Position numbers and translations under genes: made by a program | Assembly (NCBI RefSeq): GCF_024205705.1 | Contig: NZ_CP073115.1 | Coordinates: 1,178,001-1,242,000, forward strand | DNA from: Neisseria subflava | GTDB lineage: Bacteria > Pseudomonadota > Gammaproteobacteria > Burkholderiales > Neisseriaceae | DNA: 64,000 bases | Direction: 5' to 3' | Shown: positions 31,910 to 42,800 of the stretch, piece after piece | Layout of the letters: the number at the start of each line of letters is the position of its first letter | Position numbering within the stretch: position 1 is the stretch's first letter | Notes under the pieces: generated by a model | Database searches by the model: none | What the model saw: the letters and a program-made list of their open reading frames with translations, nothing else | What the model was told of the DNA's origin: nothing

Positions 31910-32746
31910 ATGTTGTTACTCAAAACGCCTTCTGTATTGCCGGGTTTCAAGCTCAGCCTGGGTTTGACGGTTTTATGCCTGTCGCTTTTGGTGGTTTTGC
32001 CGTTTGCGATGATGGCGGCCAAAGCGGCGGAAATCGGCTGGAGCGGATTTTGGAACACGATTACCGAACCCAATGTCTTGGCGGCCGTCTGGCTGAGCTT
32101 GCGGATGTCGTTTTATGCGATGTTGACCAATATCGTGTTCGGCACATTGGTCGCTTGGGTATTGGTGCGCTATGAATTTCCAGGCAAAGGATTAGTAAAC
32201 GCTTTGGTCGATTTGCCGTTTGCGCTGCCGACGGCGGTAACAGGCATTGCGTTGGCAACCCTGTACGCACCCAATGGCTGGATAGGCCGTTTTTTCGAGC
32301 CTTTGGGCATCAAAATCGCCTTTACACCCATCGGTATTTGGATTGCGCTGATTGTTGTCAGCCTGCCCTTTATCGTCCGCGCCGTGCAGCCGGTATTGGA
32401 AGAATTGTCTGGTGAGTATGAAGAAGCGGCGGCGACTTTAGGCGCAAGCCGTTGGACTACGTTCCGCCGCGTCCTTTTGCCTGAAATCACACCGGCTCTG
32501 TTGACCGGCGCAGGCATGATGTTTGCCCGCTCTACCGGCGAATACGGCTCGGTCATTTTTATCGCGGGCAATATTCCGATGGTGTCTGAAATCCTACCCT
32601 TGATTATTACCGGCAAACTGGAGCAATACGATGCTCAGGGCGCGTCTGCCGTTGCTCTGTTTATGCTGATGATTTCGTTTGTCATCTTGCTGATTTTGAA
32701 CATCATGCAATGGACTTTGAGCCGCCGCGCCGGAGCGAGGGTTTAA
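31910..32746 (+). CDS. cysT: sulfate/thiosulfate ABC transporter permease CysT
   Basis: A 278-residue inner-membrane permease with six hydrophobic segments. The coupling motif EEAAATLGASRWTTFRRVLL, at about 165-184, is the EAA loop contacting CysA. It starts the cysT-cysW-cysA operon. The periplasmic binding protein gene is not next to it. A hairpin at 32755 separates it from cysW and may act as an attenuator. Confidence 0.92.
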   Translation: MLLLKTPSVLPGFKLSLGLTVLCLSLLVVLPFAMMAAKAAEIGWSGFWNTITEPNVLAAVWLSLRMSFYAMLTNIVFGTLVAWVLVRYEFPGKGLVNALVDLPFALPTAVTGIALATLYAPNGWIGRFFEPLGIKIAFTPIGIWIALIVVSLPFIVRAVQPVLEELSGEYEEAAATLGASRWTTFRRVLLPEITPALLTGAGMMFARSTGEYGSVIFIAGNIPMVSEILPLIITGKLEQYDAQGASAVALFMLMISFVILLILNIMQWTLSRRAGARV

Positions 32747-32754
32747 CAAACAAC

Positions 32755-32795
32755 AGGCCGTCTGAAACATTAAGCAAACATTTTTCAGATGGCCT
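32755..32795 (+). terminator. imperfect DUS-pair hairpin between cysT and cysW
   Basis: AGGCCGTCTGAAA (32755-32767) pairs with TTTCAGATGGCCT (32783-32795), one G-U or mismatch, no strong T run. It may reduce but not end transcription into cysW. Confidence 0.5.
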
Positions 32796-32830
32796 AAACG
32801 GATACAAGAATAAATAGAGACTACCCTACC

Positions 32831-33691
32831 ATGAAAACCCATTCCACCAATCCAAACCTGAGCGAACCGCGTTGGCTGCGCGTGTTGCTGACTGCTACCG
32901 CCTTGGGCTTTCTGCTGCTGATGCTGGTCGTGCCTTTGGTTGCCGTATTCTACGAGGCCTTAAAAGGCGGTTGGGATTTGTACCTGCAATCTCTGACCGA
33001 TCCCGAGGCATGGTCTGCCATCAAATTAACGCTGATTACCGCGCTGATTGTCGTTCCTGTCAATGCCGTATTGGGCGTGGCAATGGCGTGGCTGCTGACC
33101 CGTTTTGACTTTCGCGGCAAGCAGTTGCTGACCACCCTGCTCGATTTGCCGTTTTCCGTGTCGCCCGTGGTGGCCGGTTTGATGTTCGTCTTATTGTTCG
33201 GCGCGCACACAGCATTGGGCGGCTGGCTCGAAGCGCAAGGCATACAGATTATCTTCGCCATCCCCGGCATTATTTTGGCGACGCTGTTCGTTACCTTCCC
33301 CTTTGTCGCGCGCGAAATCATTCCGTTAATGCAGGCGCAGGGCGACAGCGAAGAACAAGCAGCACTGATTCTCGGCGCAAGCGGCTGGCAGATGTTTTGG
33401 CGCGTTACCCTGCCCAACATCAAATGGGCGCTGCTCTACGGCATCATTCTTACCAACGCCCGCGCGATGGGCGAGTTCGGCGCGGTCAGCGTGGTATCGG
33501 GGCACATTCGCGGCGAAACCAACACCATCCCGCTTTTGGTCGAAATCTTCTACAACGAATACAACTTCACCGGCGCATTCGCCCTCTCCGGCGTATTGGC
33601 ACTTTTAGCCTTGGCCACCCTGCTGGTGCAAAACATCATTACCAAATTACAAGATAAAAAACTCGCCGCCGCCGAAAGGAACGCAGCATGA
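32831..33691 (+). CDS. cysW: sulfate/thiosulfate ABC transporter permease CysW
   Basis: A 286-residue permease paired with CysT. It has six membrane helices and the EAA loop [20 protein letters not shown] at about 178-197. The segment [20 protein letters not shown] near 217-236 is typical of CysW. The stop overlaps the cysA ATG (ATGA), indicating translational coupling. Confidence 0.92.
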   Translation: MKTHSTNPNLSEPRWLRVLLTATALGFLLLMLVVPLVAVFYEALKGGWDLYLQSLTDPEAWSAIKLTLITALIVVPVNAVLGVAMAWLLTRFDFRGKQLLTTLLDLPFSVSPVVAGLMFVLLFGAHTALGGWLEAQGIQIIFAIPGIILATLFVTFPFVAREIIPLMQAQGDSEEQAALILGASGWQMFWRVTLPNIKWALLYGIILTNARAMGEFGAVSVVSGHIRGETNTIPLLVEIFYNEYNFTGAFALSGVLALLALATLLVQNIITKLQDKKLAAAERNAA

Positions 33692-34761
33692 GCATCACTA
33701 TTCAAAACTTAAACAAACACTTCGGAGCGTTCCACGCGCTGAAAAACATCAACCTCAACGTCCCCACCGGCAAACTCGTTTCCCTGCTCGGCCCTTCCGG
33801 CTGCGGCAAAACCACGCTCCTGCGCATCATCGCCGGACTGGAAAACGCCGACGGCGGCAATATTCTCTTTGACGGGCAAGACGTCACCGCCAAGCATGTG
33901 CGCGAACGTAAAGTCGGTTTTGTGTTCCAACACTACGCCCTCTTCCGCCACATGAACGTATTTGACAACGTTGCTTTCGGTTTGACCGTATTGCCCAAGT
34001 CCGAACGTCCGTCCAAAGAACAAATCCGCGCCAAAGTCGAAGAATTGCTCAAACTCGTGCAGCTCTCGCATTTGGCAAAATCCTATCCGCACCAACTCTC
34101 CGGCGGCCAACGCCAACGCATCGCCCTTGCCCGTGCGCTTGCGGTCGAACCCAAACTCCTGCTTTTGGACGAACCCTTCGGCGCGCTGGATGCCAAAGTG
34201 CGCAAAGAATTGCGTACCTGGCTGCGCGACATCCATCACAACCTAGGCGTAACCAGCATTCTGGTCACGCACGACCAAGAAGAAGCTCTCGAAGTTTCCG
34301 ACGAAATCGTCGTCATGAACCACGGCAAAATCGAACAAACCGGCAGCGCCGAAGCCATTTACCGCAAACCTGAAAACGCCTTCGTTACCGAATTCCTCGG
34401 CGAAACCGACGCCTTTGAAGGACGTATCGAAAAAGGCTTCTGGCATTACCACGGTTTTGAATGGAAATTGGACACGCACTACAAATGGCAGGAGCAAACC
34501 GCCACGGGCTACATCCGCCCACACGAATGGCAGCTTGCCGCCGAAAACGAAACCCCGATGATTCATGCCAAAATCGAAAAAATCCACGCCGTCGGCGCAT
34601 TGACGCATATTCTGGCAAAACACGACAAACAAGACGTGCATATCACGCTTGCAGGCAGCGATGCCGCGCGTTACCAAATCGCCGAAGGCAAAGAATTGAG
34701 GCTGATTCCGAAACAGGTTTATGTCTTTTCTCAAAACGAACTGATTGAATATTCGATTTGA
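33688..34761 (+). CDS. cysA: sulfate/thiosulfate ABC transporter ATP-binding protein CysA
   Basis: A 357-residue ATPase. Walker A is [20 protein letters not shown], the signature [20 protein letters not shown] and Walker [21 protein letters not shown]; the H-loop is [18 protein letters not shown]-terminal TOBE-like domain ([16 protein letters not shown]) follows from about 250. It drives sulfate and thiosulfate import with CysTW and a periplasmic binding protein encoded elsewhere. Confidence 0.93.
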   Translation: MSITIQNLNKHFGAFHALKNINLNVPTGKLVSLLGPSGCGKTTLLRIIAGLENADGGNILFDGQDVTAKHVRERKVGFVFQHYALFRHMNVFDNVAFGLTVLPKSERPSKEQIRAKVEELLKLVQLSHLAKSYPHQLSGGQRQRIALARALAVEPKLLLLDEPFGALDAKVRKELRTWLRDIHHNLGVTSILVTHDQEEALEVSDEIVVMNHGKIEQTGSAEAIYRKPENAFVTEFLGETDAFEGRIEKGFWHYHGFEWKLDTHYKWQEQTATGYIRPHEWQLAAENETPMIHAKIEKIHAVGALTHILAKHDKQDVHITLAGSDAARYQIAEGKELRLIPKQVYVFSQNELIEYSI

Positions 34762-34772
34762 GACGAAATCAT

Positions 34773-34808
34773 AAGGCCGTCTGAAAATCTGCTTTCAGAC
34801 GGCCTTTT
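34773..34808. terminator. bidirectional DUS-pair terminator, cysA/ung
   Basis: AAGGCCGTCTGAAA (34773-34786) pairs with 34793-34806, flanked by T on the right, between convergent genes. Confidence 0.8.
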
Positions 34809-34815
34809 ATCTTAT

Positions 34816-35475
34816 TTAAACCTGCCAATCAATCAGCTCTAAACCATGTGCCTGCAAATAAGCGTTTGCCTGCGAAAAATGTTTGCAGCCGAAAAAGCCG
34901 CGATAGGCCGATAAAGGCGAAGGATGCGGCGCGGTCAGCACCAAATGACGGTTGCGGTCGATAAACGCGCCTTTCTTCTGCGCATGGCTGCCCCACAGCA
35001 TAAAGACCAAATGCTCGCGTTCCTTATCCAATTGTCGGATAACTTCATCGGTAAACGCCTCCCAACCGAAGGTCGCATGGGAATGCGCGACACCGGCGCG
35101 GACAGTCAACACTGTGTTCAACAGCAACACGCCCTGTTCCGCCCAATGCTGCAAATAGCCGTGTTGCGGAATCTGAAATCCCTCAATATCCGTCGCCAGC
35201 TCTTTATAAATATTGACCAACGACGGCGGCACCGCAATTTCGGGTTGCACGGAAAATGCCAAACCATGCGCCTGACCCGCACCGTGATACGGGTCTTGTC
35301 CTAAAATCACAACCTTTACACTTCCAAACTCTGTCGTCCGAAAGGCATTGAATACATCGCGCTCAGGCGGATAAACGGTTATCCCCGCCTGCCTTTCGTG
35401 GCGAACCTTCTCCAAAATCGTTTGAAAATACGCCTTTTCTTTTTCCGCACCAATCGCCTCGTGCCAAGTTCGCAT
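34816..35475 (-). CDS. ung: uracil-DNA glycosylase
   Basis: A 219-residue family 1 enzyme that removes uracil from DNA. The catalytic-water motif [18 protein letters not shown] is at about 60-77, and the DNA-intercalating motif [17 protein letters not shown] at about 184-200; [19 protein letters not shown] lies between. Complete length for the family. The start lies 193 bases from the divergent cca gene. Confidence 0.95.
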   Translation of the reverse strand: MRTWHEAIGAEKEKAYFQTILEKVRHERQAGITVYPPERDVFNAFRTTEFGSVKVVILGQDPYHGAGQAHGLAFSVQPEIAVPPSLVNIYKELATDIEGFQIPQHGYLQHWAEQGVLLLNTVLTVRAGVAHSHATFGWEAFTDEVIRQLDKEREHLVFMLWGSHAQKKGAFIDRNRHLVLTAPHPSPLSAYRGFFGCKHFSQANAYLQAHGLELIDWQV

Positions 35476-35606
35476 TATTTGCCGCTCCGTTTTTGAATGG
35501 GCTTATTATAAAGGATATGCCGCATGACGATATGGTTTGTTGCCGCCGCCGGACTGAAGATTATCGACGGCAACAAGCCTAAAGCCTCATAATAGCGTTC
35601 TGACTC

Positions 35607-35649
35607 AGGCCGTCTGAAAACCCAATACGGCTTTTCAGACGGCCTTTTT
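35607..35649. repeat. inverted DUS pair in the ung-cca divergent gap
   Basis: AGGCCGTCTGAAAA (35607-35620) and its complement (35632-35645) with T residues to 35649. It is placed just before cca and not after a gene, so it may be uptake-related, or may end a transcript crossing from the left. Confidence 0.65.
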
Positions 35650-35667
35650 ATATCGTTCAATTTTTAT

Positions 35668-36930
35668 ATGAATACACAAACCATCAAAACCTATCTTGTC
35701 GGCGGCGCCGTCCGCGACCATCTGTTAGGCCTGCCCGTCAAAGATCGCGATTGGGTAGTCGTCGGTGCAGATGCGCAAACCATGTTGGCTAAAGGCTATC
35801 AACCTGTCGGCAAGGATTTCCCTGTCTTTCTCCATCCGGACAGCCACGAAGAATACGCCCTCGCCCGTACCGAGCGCAAAACCGCCAAAGGCTATGCCGG
35901 ATTCAGTTTTCATGCCGATAAAGACGTTACGCTGGAACAAGACCTGATGCGCCGCGACCTGACCATCAATGCCATGGCTCAGGATTCAGACGGCGCGATC
36001 ATCGATCCTTTTGGCGGACAACAAGATTTGGCGGACGGCATCCTGCGCCACGTTTCGCCTGCCTTTACCGAAGACCCCGTGCGGATTTTGCGTATCGCCC
36101 GTTTTGCCGCGCGTTATGGTTTTCAAATTGCCGATGAAACCATGTCGCTGATGCGGCAAATGGTAGAAAACGGCGAAGCAGATGCCTTGGTTGCCGAACG
36201 CGTCTGGCAGGAATTGGCCAAAGGCTTGATGGAGAAAAATCCGCGCCGAATGATTGAAGTTTTGCGCGAATGTGGCGCACTCAAAGTTTTGCTGCCCGAG
36301 CTTGATGCCCTTTTCGGCGTACCGCAACGCGCCGACTATCATCCCGAAATCGACAGCGGTATTCATACGCTGATGGTTGTACGACGAGCCGCCGAGATGA
36401 ACCTCTCCCTCGCCGAACGCTATGCCGCCTTATTGCACGACTTGGGCAAGGCAAAAACACCGGCCGATATCCTGCCGAAACACTACGAACACGACATCAA
36501 TGGTGTCGAACCCGTCCGCGAAGTCAATCAACGCCTGCGTGCGCCCAAACACTGCGCCGAGCTTGCCGAACTCGTCTGCCGCTGGCACATCATGTTCCAC
36601 CAAGTCGGGCAGTTCAAAAGCAAAACCATTTTGAAGGTTTTGAAAAAAACCGATGCATTCCGCCGCCCCGAACGTTTTCAGATGGCCTTAAACGTCTGCG
36701 TGGCCGACAAACAAGGACGTCTGAATCTTGAAGATACCCCCTATCCGCAACGCGAACACTGGCTGGCCTTACTTGAGGCCGCCAACCAAGTAGATGCAGG
36801 CAAAATTGCCGCCGAGTGCCGCGCACAAGGAAAATCCCATTTAATTGCCGAACAAATTGATCATGCCCGCTTGGCACAAATTCGGCCGCTGCAAAAAGCG
36901 TATCAGGCTGAAAAAATAGGAGGCTATTGA
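35668..36930 (+). CDS. cca: CCA-adding tRNA nucleotidyltransferase, multifunctional
   Basis: A 420-residue class II enzyme that builds and repairs the tRNA 3' CCA end. The nucleotidyltransferase motif YLVGGAVRDHLLGLPVKDRD opens the protein with the metal-binding DRDW, followed by EQDLMRRDLTINAMAQD. A C-terminal HD domain (AALLHDLGKAKTPADILPKH, at about 255-275) marks the form with phosphatase/phosphodiesterase activities. The stop overlaps the start of the next gene by one base. Confidence 0.95.
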   Translation: MNTQTIKTYLVGGAVRDHLLGLPVKDRDWVVVGADAQTMLAKGYQPVGKDFPVFLHPDSHEEYALARTERKTAKGYAGFSFHADKDVTLEQDLMRRDLTINAMAQDSDGAIIDPFGGQQDLADGILRHVSPAFTEDPVRILRIARFAARYGFQIADETMSLMRQMVENGEADALVAERVWQELAKGLMEKNPRRMIEVLRECGALKVLLPELDALFGVPQRADYHPEIDSGIHTLMVVRRAAEMNLSLAERYAALLHDLGKAKTPADILPKHYEHDINGVEPVREVNQRLRAPKHCAELAELVCRWHIMFHQVGQFKSKTILKVLKKTDAFRRPERFQMALNVCVADKQGRLNLEDTPYPQREHWLALLEAANQVDAGKIAAECRAQGKSHLIAEQIDHARLAQIRPLQKAYQAEKIGGY

Positions 36931-37568
36931 TGGCATCTTCGCGTTATAAAATCGAGCGCATGCCCGACGGCATTGCCGTATCTGCACGTGTTGTACATGA
37001 CTTGCAGGAAATCGGTTTTACCGCGGTATTTCTTATATTTTCCTTTGCTCTTACATGCATCGCGCCGTTTTACCTTGAAGAGCATTATTTCACTGATCCA
37101 ATAATAATTCTTATCCATGTACTTTTTACTTTCTACCTAGTCGGCTCACTGGTGTACAGCCTTCTTTGGCAACTTTTCGGACGTGAAAACATCAAGATCC
37201 GTAACCATACGCTGTCTCATGGTTATAACTTGTTCTCCATTGGGCGTTGGCGTAGTTTCCCGTTGTCAGAAATCTCCGAATGGCATTCTCGTGACCATAT
37301 TCCCAAAGCTCCTGTTGCACAAGGAAGGAAACAGAAGTTACCAAACGAAAACCTATACCAAAATGGTATGAAACGAAAAATTCACAATATCCCCAATATT
37401 TTACGTATCCAAAAATGTGTACAAGGCGCATGGTCTTTCGATTATCAAGGAAAAACCATACGTATCGGCGATTTTTTTGATAGCCGCGATTTTCAGGCGG
37501 TCAATACTGAATTGAACAGATTTATCCCCGCATCCGCCAAAGCCCGTCAACTTTCAGACGACATTTGA
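36930..37568 (+). CDS. membrane protein of unknown function
   Basis: A 212-residue protein from ATG 36930, with AGGAGG seven bases upstream and the start overlapping the cca stop (TGATG). Two hydrophobic helices lie near residues 30-75 (GFTAVFLIFSFALTCIAPFY, IILIHVLFTFYLVGSLVYSL). A cytoplasmic part follows with LSHGYNLFSIGRWRSFPLSE and a basic KQKLPNENLYQNGMKRK stretch. No family recognised. Coupled translation with cca suggests one operon. Confidence 0.65.
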   Translation: MASSRYKIERMPDGIAVSARVVHDLQEIGFTAVFLIFSFALTCIAPFYLEEHYFTDPIIILIHVLFTFYLVGSLVYSLLWQLFGRENIKIRNHTLSHGYNLFSIGRWRSFPLSEISEWHSRDHIPKAPVAQGRKQKLPNENLYQNGMKRKIHNIPNILRIQKCVQGAWSFDYQGKTIRIGDFFDSRDFQAVNTELNRFIPASAKARQLSDDI

Positions 37569-37631
37569 AACAGCCGCCACAATATCCGCTATAATCTGCA
37601 CCTTGACCATCTTATTTCAACAATAAAAATC

Positions 37632-37943
37632 ATGACCATCCAGACCGATTTACTTCACAAAAAAATCAGCAATGAAGATTATCAACGCCTCATTGTCAAA
37701 CACAGCGAATCTTTCAGCGACGGCGAAATCCGCCTATTGAATGAGATTTTGGAGAAATTTGAATTCGATGTCGTACAGGAACAAGCATTGGCGCAAGCGG
37801 TGATGCAGCAGGTGCGCTTTGACCCCAACGCCTACCATATCGACAGCGACGACGAAGACACCACAGGCATCTGCCCCCACTGCATCAATCCGCCCATGCC
37901 GCCCCTGCGCGATTATCTGGTTTGGCGCGAAACACGCGGCTAA
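37632..37943 (+). CDS. small conserved-type protein with Cys-Pro-His-Cys motif
   Basis: A 103-residue acidic protein (LLHKKISNEDYQRLIVKHSE, then DSDDEDTTGICPHCINPPMP). The CPHC pair near residue 83 could bind metal, but there is no second Cys pair. No signal peptide or membrane helix. Function unknown. It is preceded by its own 60-base gap and followed by a terminator. Confidence 0.6.
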   Translation: MTIQTDLLHKKISNEDYQRLIVKHSESFSDGEIRLLNEILEKFEFDVVQEQALAQAVMQQVRFDPNAYHIDSDDEDTTGICPHCINPPMPPLRDYLVWRETRG

Positions 37944-37991
37944 AAATTTTCCTAATCGATTTTGATAAGTTACTAACCATTCGCTATCGAA

Positions 37992-38040
37992 TAAGGCCGT
38001 CTGAACAGGTGTCATCGTTACATCTGTTCAGACGGCCTTT
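37992..38040 (+). terminator. long DUS-pair terminator
   Basis: AAGGCCGTCTGAACAG (37992-38007) pairs with its complement 38023-38038, a 16-bp stem extending beyond the uptake word, then T residues. Confidence 0.8.
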
Positions 38041-38110
38041 TGTAAATAAATGTTCACAATTAGGATAAATCAGTATAATCTGCGCCGTTTGAATTTTCTT
38101 CGGAGCTTTT

Positions 38111-39328
38111 ATGAATCAGCTTAAAACGGCGGTAGCCGGTGCGCAGATTTTGTTTGTCGCATTCGGTGCTATGGTGCTTGTGCCGCTTCTGACGGGACTG
38201 AACCCGGCTTTGGCGTTATTGGGTGCAGGCTTGGGCACTTTGTTGTTCCAATTGGTTACCAAACGTAAAGTGCCGATTTTCCTCGGCTCTTCTTTTGCCT
38301 TTATTGCACCGATTATCTACTCCATCGGCGAATGGGGCCTGCCTTCTACCATGTTCGGCCTGTTTGCGGCCGGCTTCATGTACTTCGTCTTTGCCGCGCT
38401 GATTAGATGGCGCGGTCTGGATGCGGTACACAAGCTGTTGCCACCCGTGGTTATCGGCCCGGTGATTATGGTAATCGGCTTGTCCGTGGCCGCCGCAGCC
38501 AGCAGCATGGCAATGGGTCAATCAGGCGGCAAGCAGATCATCGACTATATCGATTCGCTGATTCTGTCCGGCTTTACCTTTGCGGTAACCGTCATCGTTT
38601 CTGTCTTCGGCAGCAAAATGATGAAGCTGATTCCGATTCTGATCGGCGTGGCTTCCGGCTATGTGTTGGCTTTAATCATGGGCTTGGTCGATACCGGCGC
38701 CATCATCAACGCTCCTTGGTTTGCCGTCCCTCATTTTGAAACGCCTCAAGTCAACTGGCAGGCTGCCTTGTTTATGCTGCCCGTTGCTATCGCCCCAGCC
38801 ATCGAACACATCGGCGGCATCATGGCCATCGGCAATGTAACTGGCAAAAACTACACCAAAGACCCGGGCTTAGATAAAACCCTCGCCGGCGACGGCTTGG
38901 GCGTATGCGTGGCCGGTTTGATCGGCGGCCCTCCTGTAACCACTTACGGCGAAGTAACCGGCGCGGTGATGATTACCAAAAACAGCAACCCCGTCATCAT
39001 GACTTGGGCGGCAATTTTTGCGATTTGCATGGCGTTTTTCGGTAAATTCAACGCGTTTTTGGCTTCGATCCCCATGCCGGTTATGGGCGGTATTATGTTG
39101 CTGCTGTTCGGTACTATCGCTTCTTTGGGCATCAAAACATTGATTGATGCGAAAGTCGATTTGATGCAGCCGAAAAACCTGGTTATCGTCAGCTCCGTAT
39201 TGACGACTGGCATCGGCGGCATGATTATCAAAGTAGGTACTTTGAGCTTCGCCGGTGTAGGTTTATGCGCCGTATTGGCCATTATCCTGAACTGTGTTTT
39301 GCCCAATACAAAATCAGAAGAAGCATAA
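38111..39328 (+). CDS. uracil/xanthine permease (NCS2 family)
   Basis: A 405-residue inner-membrane transporter with about 12-14 hydrophobic segments. NCS2 signatures are visible: PIFLGSSFAFIAPIIYSIGE early, IAPAIEHIGGIMAIGNVTGK near 215-234 with the conserved Glu, and GLGVCVAGLIGGPPVTTYGE near 262-281. The last motif and overall length resemble UraA-type uracil permeases, but substrate cannot be decided between uracil and other nucleobases. Confidence 0.85.
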   Translation: MNQLKTAVAGAQILFVAFGAMVLVPLLTGLNPALALLGAGLGTLLFQLVTKRKVPIFLGSSFAFIAPIIYSIGEWGLPSTMFGLFAAGFMYFVFAALIRWRGLDAVHKLLPPVVIGPVIMVIGLSVAAAASSMAMGQSGGKQIIDYIDSLILSGFTFAVTVIVSVFGSKMMKLIPILIGVASGYVLALIMGLVDTGAIINAPWFAVPHFETPQVNWQAALFMLPVAIAPAIEHIGGIMAIGNVTGKNYTKDPGLDKTLAGDGLGVCVAGLIGGPPVTTYGEVTGAVMITKNSNPVIMTWAAIFAICMAFFGKFNAFLASIPMPVMGGIMLLLFGTIASLGIKTLIDAKVDLMQPKNLVIVSSVLTTGIGGMIIKVGTLSFAGVGLCAVLAIILNCVLPNTKSEEA

Positions 39329-39347
39329 ATAGTTTGCTCATAAACTC

Positions 39348-39384
39348 AAAGGCCGTCTGAAAATGAGATTTCAGACGGCCTTTT
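39348..39384 (+). terminator. DUS-pair terminator after the permease
   Basis: AAAGGCCGTCTGAAA (39348-39362) with its complement (39369-39383) and a T run. Confidence 0.8.
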
Positions 39385-39406
39385 GATCATTACGCTTTAT
39401 ACAATG

Positions 39407-39442
39407 AAAAATGCCGGAGACTCAATCATCTCCGGCATTTTT
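39407..39442 (-). terminator. terminator of the SRP RNA gene
   Basis: A perfect 14-bp stem, AAAAATGCCGGAGA (39407-39420) with its complement (39429-39442), just downstream of the RNA on the minus strand. The T run on the minus strand comes from the A-rich left arm. Confidence 0.75.
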
Positions 39443-39448
39443 GAATAA

Positions 39449-39545
39449 GGTGGCGAGCCGAACCCCCGGCACTGGCTCATCAGAGTGGGCTGCTGGCTTC
39501 CGCCCCTGACCCGGTGTTCCGAATTACCATGCGGGGAGACCCGCC
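39449..39545 (-). ncRNA. ffs: bacterial signal recognition particle RNA (4.5S)
   Basis: On the minus strand the sequence contains the universal SRP tetraloop and symmetric-loop core GGGTCAGG followed by GCGGAAGCCAGCAGCC, the site bound by Ffh. The ends (GGCGGG at 39545 and CGCCACC at 39449) can pair to form a single long hairpin of about 97 bases. With Ffh it targets membrane proteins to the translocon. A good promoter precedes it and a terminator follows. Exact ends are estimated. Confidence 0.88.
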
Positions 39546-39558
39546 ATAGAAGAAACGC

Positions 39559-39586
39559 ATTATAGCGGTTTTACAGAAAAACTCAA
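39559..39586 (-). promoter_or_regulatory. promoter of ffs
   Basis: On the minus strand TTGAGT (39586-39581) and TATAAT (39564-39559) are 16 bases apart, placing the RNA start about 7-14 bases downstream, near 39551-39545. Confidence 0.7.
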
Positions 39587-39805
39587 GCGATAAAATCTGT
39601 CAGGCCGTCTGAAAACCAGTTACACGTCAAGATTGTAAACAATATGTTTCAATTAGAAATCATTCCCATTGAAATGTTTATTGTCTTTTGCATTGAAAAA
39701 TATCGAAAATTACACTACATTAACACTTCATGCCATCAAGAAGAAATCGTATTTTTCAGACGGCCTTTAATATAAAAACATTATACCTATCAACGGAACT
39801 CAACC

Positions 39806-42800
39806 ATGACCACGACTACCGCCCCGCAGCGTATTCGGGAAATTCCCTACAACTATACTTCCTACACCGACCGCGAAATCGTCATCCGCCTGTTGGGCGA
39901 TGAGGCGTGGCAAATCCTGCAGGACTTGCGCGGACAGCGCAGGACGGGGCGTTCGGCGCGGATGTTGTTTGAAGTGTTGGGCGATATTTGGGTGGTCGTG
40001 CGCAATCCGTATCTGGTCGATGATTTGCTGGAGCATCCGAAACGCCGCGCCGCACTGGTGCGGGAAATGCGCCACCGTTTGAACGAAATCCGCAAACGCC
40101 GCGACGACAATCCGCAAGTCGATGTGTTGGTGGCGGCGGCAGAAAAGGCGGTTGAGCGTTTTGACGGCAGTTTTGACGAAACGCGCCAAAAGCGGCGGCA
40201 GATTTTGGAGCGTTTGAGCAAAATCACCAAGCCGCACAATATTATGTTCGACGGGCTGGCGCGGGTAACGCACGTTACCGATGCGACCGACTGGCGCGTC
40301 GAATATCCGTTTGTCGTCGTCAATCCCGATACGGAGGCGGAAGTCGCGCCTTTGGTGCGCGCCTTAATCGAGCTGGATTTGGTCATTATTCCGCGCGGCG
40401 GCGGTACGGGTTATACCGGCGGCGCCGTGCCTTTGGATGCAAACAGCGCGGTCATCAATACGGAAAAACTGGACAAGCATCGCGGCGTGGAATTTGTCGA
40501 ACTAGCGGGTTTAAACGGCAAACATCCGATTATCCATTGCGGCGCGGGCGTGGTAACGCGGCGGGTGGAAGAAACCGCGCATCAGGCGGGTTTGGTGTTC
40601 GCCGTCGATCCGACTTCGGCCGATGCGTCCTGTGTGGGCGGCAATGTGGCGATGAACGCGGGCGGCAAAAAAGCCGTGCTGTGGGGGACGGCGCTGGACA
40701 ACCTTGCCTACTGGCAGATGGTCAACCCGCAGGGCGAATGGCTGCGCATCGAGCGCGTGCGCCACAATTTTGGCAAAATCCACGACGAAGAAACTGCCGT
40801 ATTCGACGTGCACACGTTAGATTCAGACGGCCTCAATATCGTTAAAACCGAACGCTTGGAAATCCCCGGCCACAAATTCCGTAAAGTCGGTTTGGGCAAA
40901 GACGTTACCGACAAATTCTTGAGCGGCCTGCCCGGCGTGCAGAAAGAAGGCACGGACGGCATCATCACCAGCGTCGCCTTCGTGTTGCATAAAATGCCGA
41001 AATACACGCGCACCGTGTGTATGGAGTTTTTCGGCACGGTCGCCACCGCTACACCTTCTATCGTTGAAATCCGCGATTTCCTGCTCGCCCACGACAGCGT
41101 GCGGCTGGCGGGTTTGGAGCATCTGGACTGGCGTTATGTCCGCGCCGTCGGTTACGCCACCAAAGCGGCGGGCAAAGGGCGGCCGAAAATGGTCTTGCTG
41201 GCGGACGTGGTTTCAGACGACGAAGCCGCCGTAGAGGCAGCCGCCGAACACATCTGCGAACTTGCCCGCGCCCGCGACGGCGAAGGCTTTATCGCCGTGT
41301 CGCCCGAAGCGCGCAAAACCTTCTGGCTCGACCGCAGCCGCACCGCCGCCATCGCCAAACACACCAACGCCTTTAAAATCAACGAAGACGTGGTGATTCC
41401 GCTGGAGCTGCTGGGCGAGTATTCGGACGGTATCGAACGCATCAACATCGAGCTTTCCATCCAAAACAAACTCACCCTGTGCGCCGCATTGGAGCAATAT
41501 CTTTCCGGCAAACTCCCCATCGACAAGATGGGTACGGACCTGCCGACCGCCGAACTTTTGGGCGAACGCGGCAAACACGCCCTTGCCCACGTTTCCGCTG
41601 TCAAAGAACGTTGGGACTGGTTGCTCGCCCATCTGGACACGCCGCTTGCCGACTACAAAGCCCGCTACGGCGCAACCGTCCATGCCGCGCCCGAAGCCAA
41701 AGACGACGAGAGCTGTTTCACCGCATTCCGCGACTTCCGCCTGCGCGTGTCCGTCAAAGAAGACGTAATGAAACCGCTCGCCGAAATCTTCAGCGGCAAA
41801 ACCGACACCAAAATCATCGAAGGCTTGGGCAAGATCCACGCCAAAACCGTGCGCGGGCGTGTCTTCGTCGCCCTGCACATGCACGCCGGCGACGGCAACG
41901 TCCACACCAACATCCCCGTCAATTCAGACGACGCCCAAATGCTTCAGACGGCCTACCGTTCGGTCGAACGCATTATGAAGCTCGCCCGCTCGCTCGGCGG
42001 CGTGATTTCCGGCGAACACGGCATCGGCATCACCAAGCTCGAATTTCTGACCGATGAGGATTTGCAGCCGTTTTGGAACTACAAAAACCAAGTCGATCCC
42101 AAACACACCTTCAACCGTCACAAACTGATGAAAGGTTCGGATCTACGCAACGCCTACACGCCGTCGTTCGAGCTGTTGGCCGCGGAATCGCTGATTATGG
42201 AAAAATCAGACCTCGGCACCATCGCCGATTCCGTCAAAGACTGCCTGCGCTGCGGCAAATGCAAACCCGTCTGCTCCACCCACGTTCCGCGTGCCAACCT
42301 GCTGTACAGCCCGCGCAACAAAATCCTCGGCGTGGGGCTCTTGACCGAAGCCTTCTTATACGAAGAGCAAACCCGCCGCGGCGTTTCCATCAAACACTTC
42401 GAAGAACTCATGGACATCGGCGACCACTGCACCGTGTGCCACCGTTGCGTCAAACCCTGTCCGGTCAACATCGACTTTGGCGACGTTACCGTAGCCATCC
42501 GCAACTATCTTGCCGATTCCGGTCACAAACGCTTCGCACCCGCCGCATCGATGGGTATGGCGTTTTTGAATGCCACCGGCCCTAAAACCATCAAAGCCCT
42601 GCGCGCCGCCATGATACAGACCGGCTTCCCTGCGCAGAACTTCGCCTACAAAATCGGCAAACTTCTTCCAATCGGCACCAAAAAACAAAAAGCCGAACCC
42701 AAAGCCACCGTCGGCACCGCCCCAGTCAAAGAACAAATCATCCACTTCATCAACCGTCCTTTGCCCAAAAGCGTGCCCGCCAAAACACCGCGCTCCATGC

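Noticed and set aside
35475..35660. 61-codon minus-strand frame between ung and cca
   Set aside because: It crosses an inverted uptake-word pair and shows no protein-like features.
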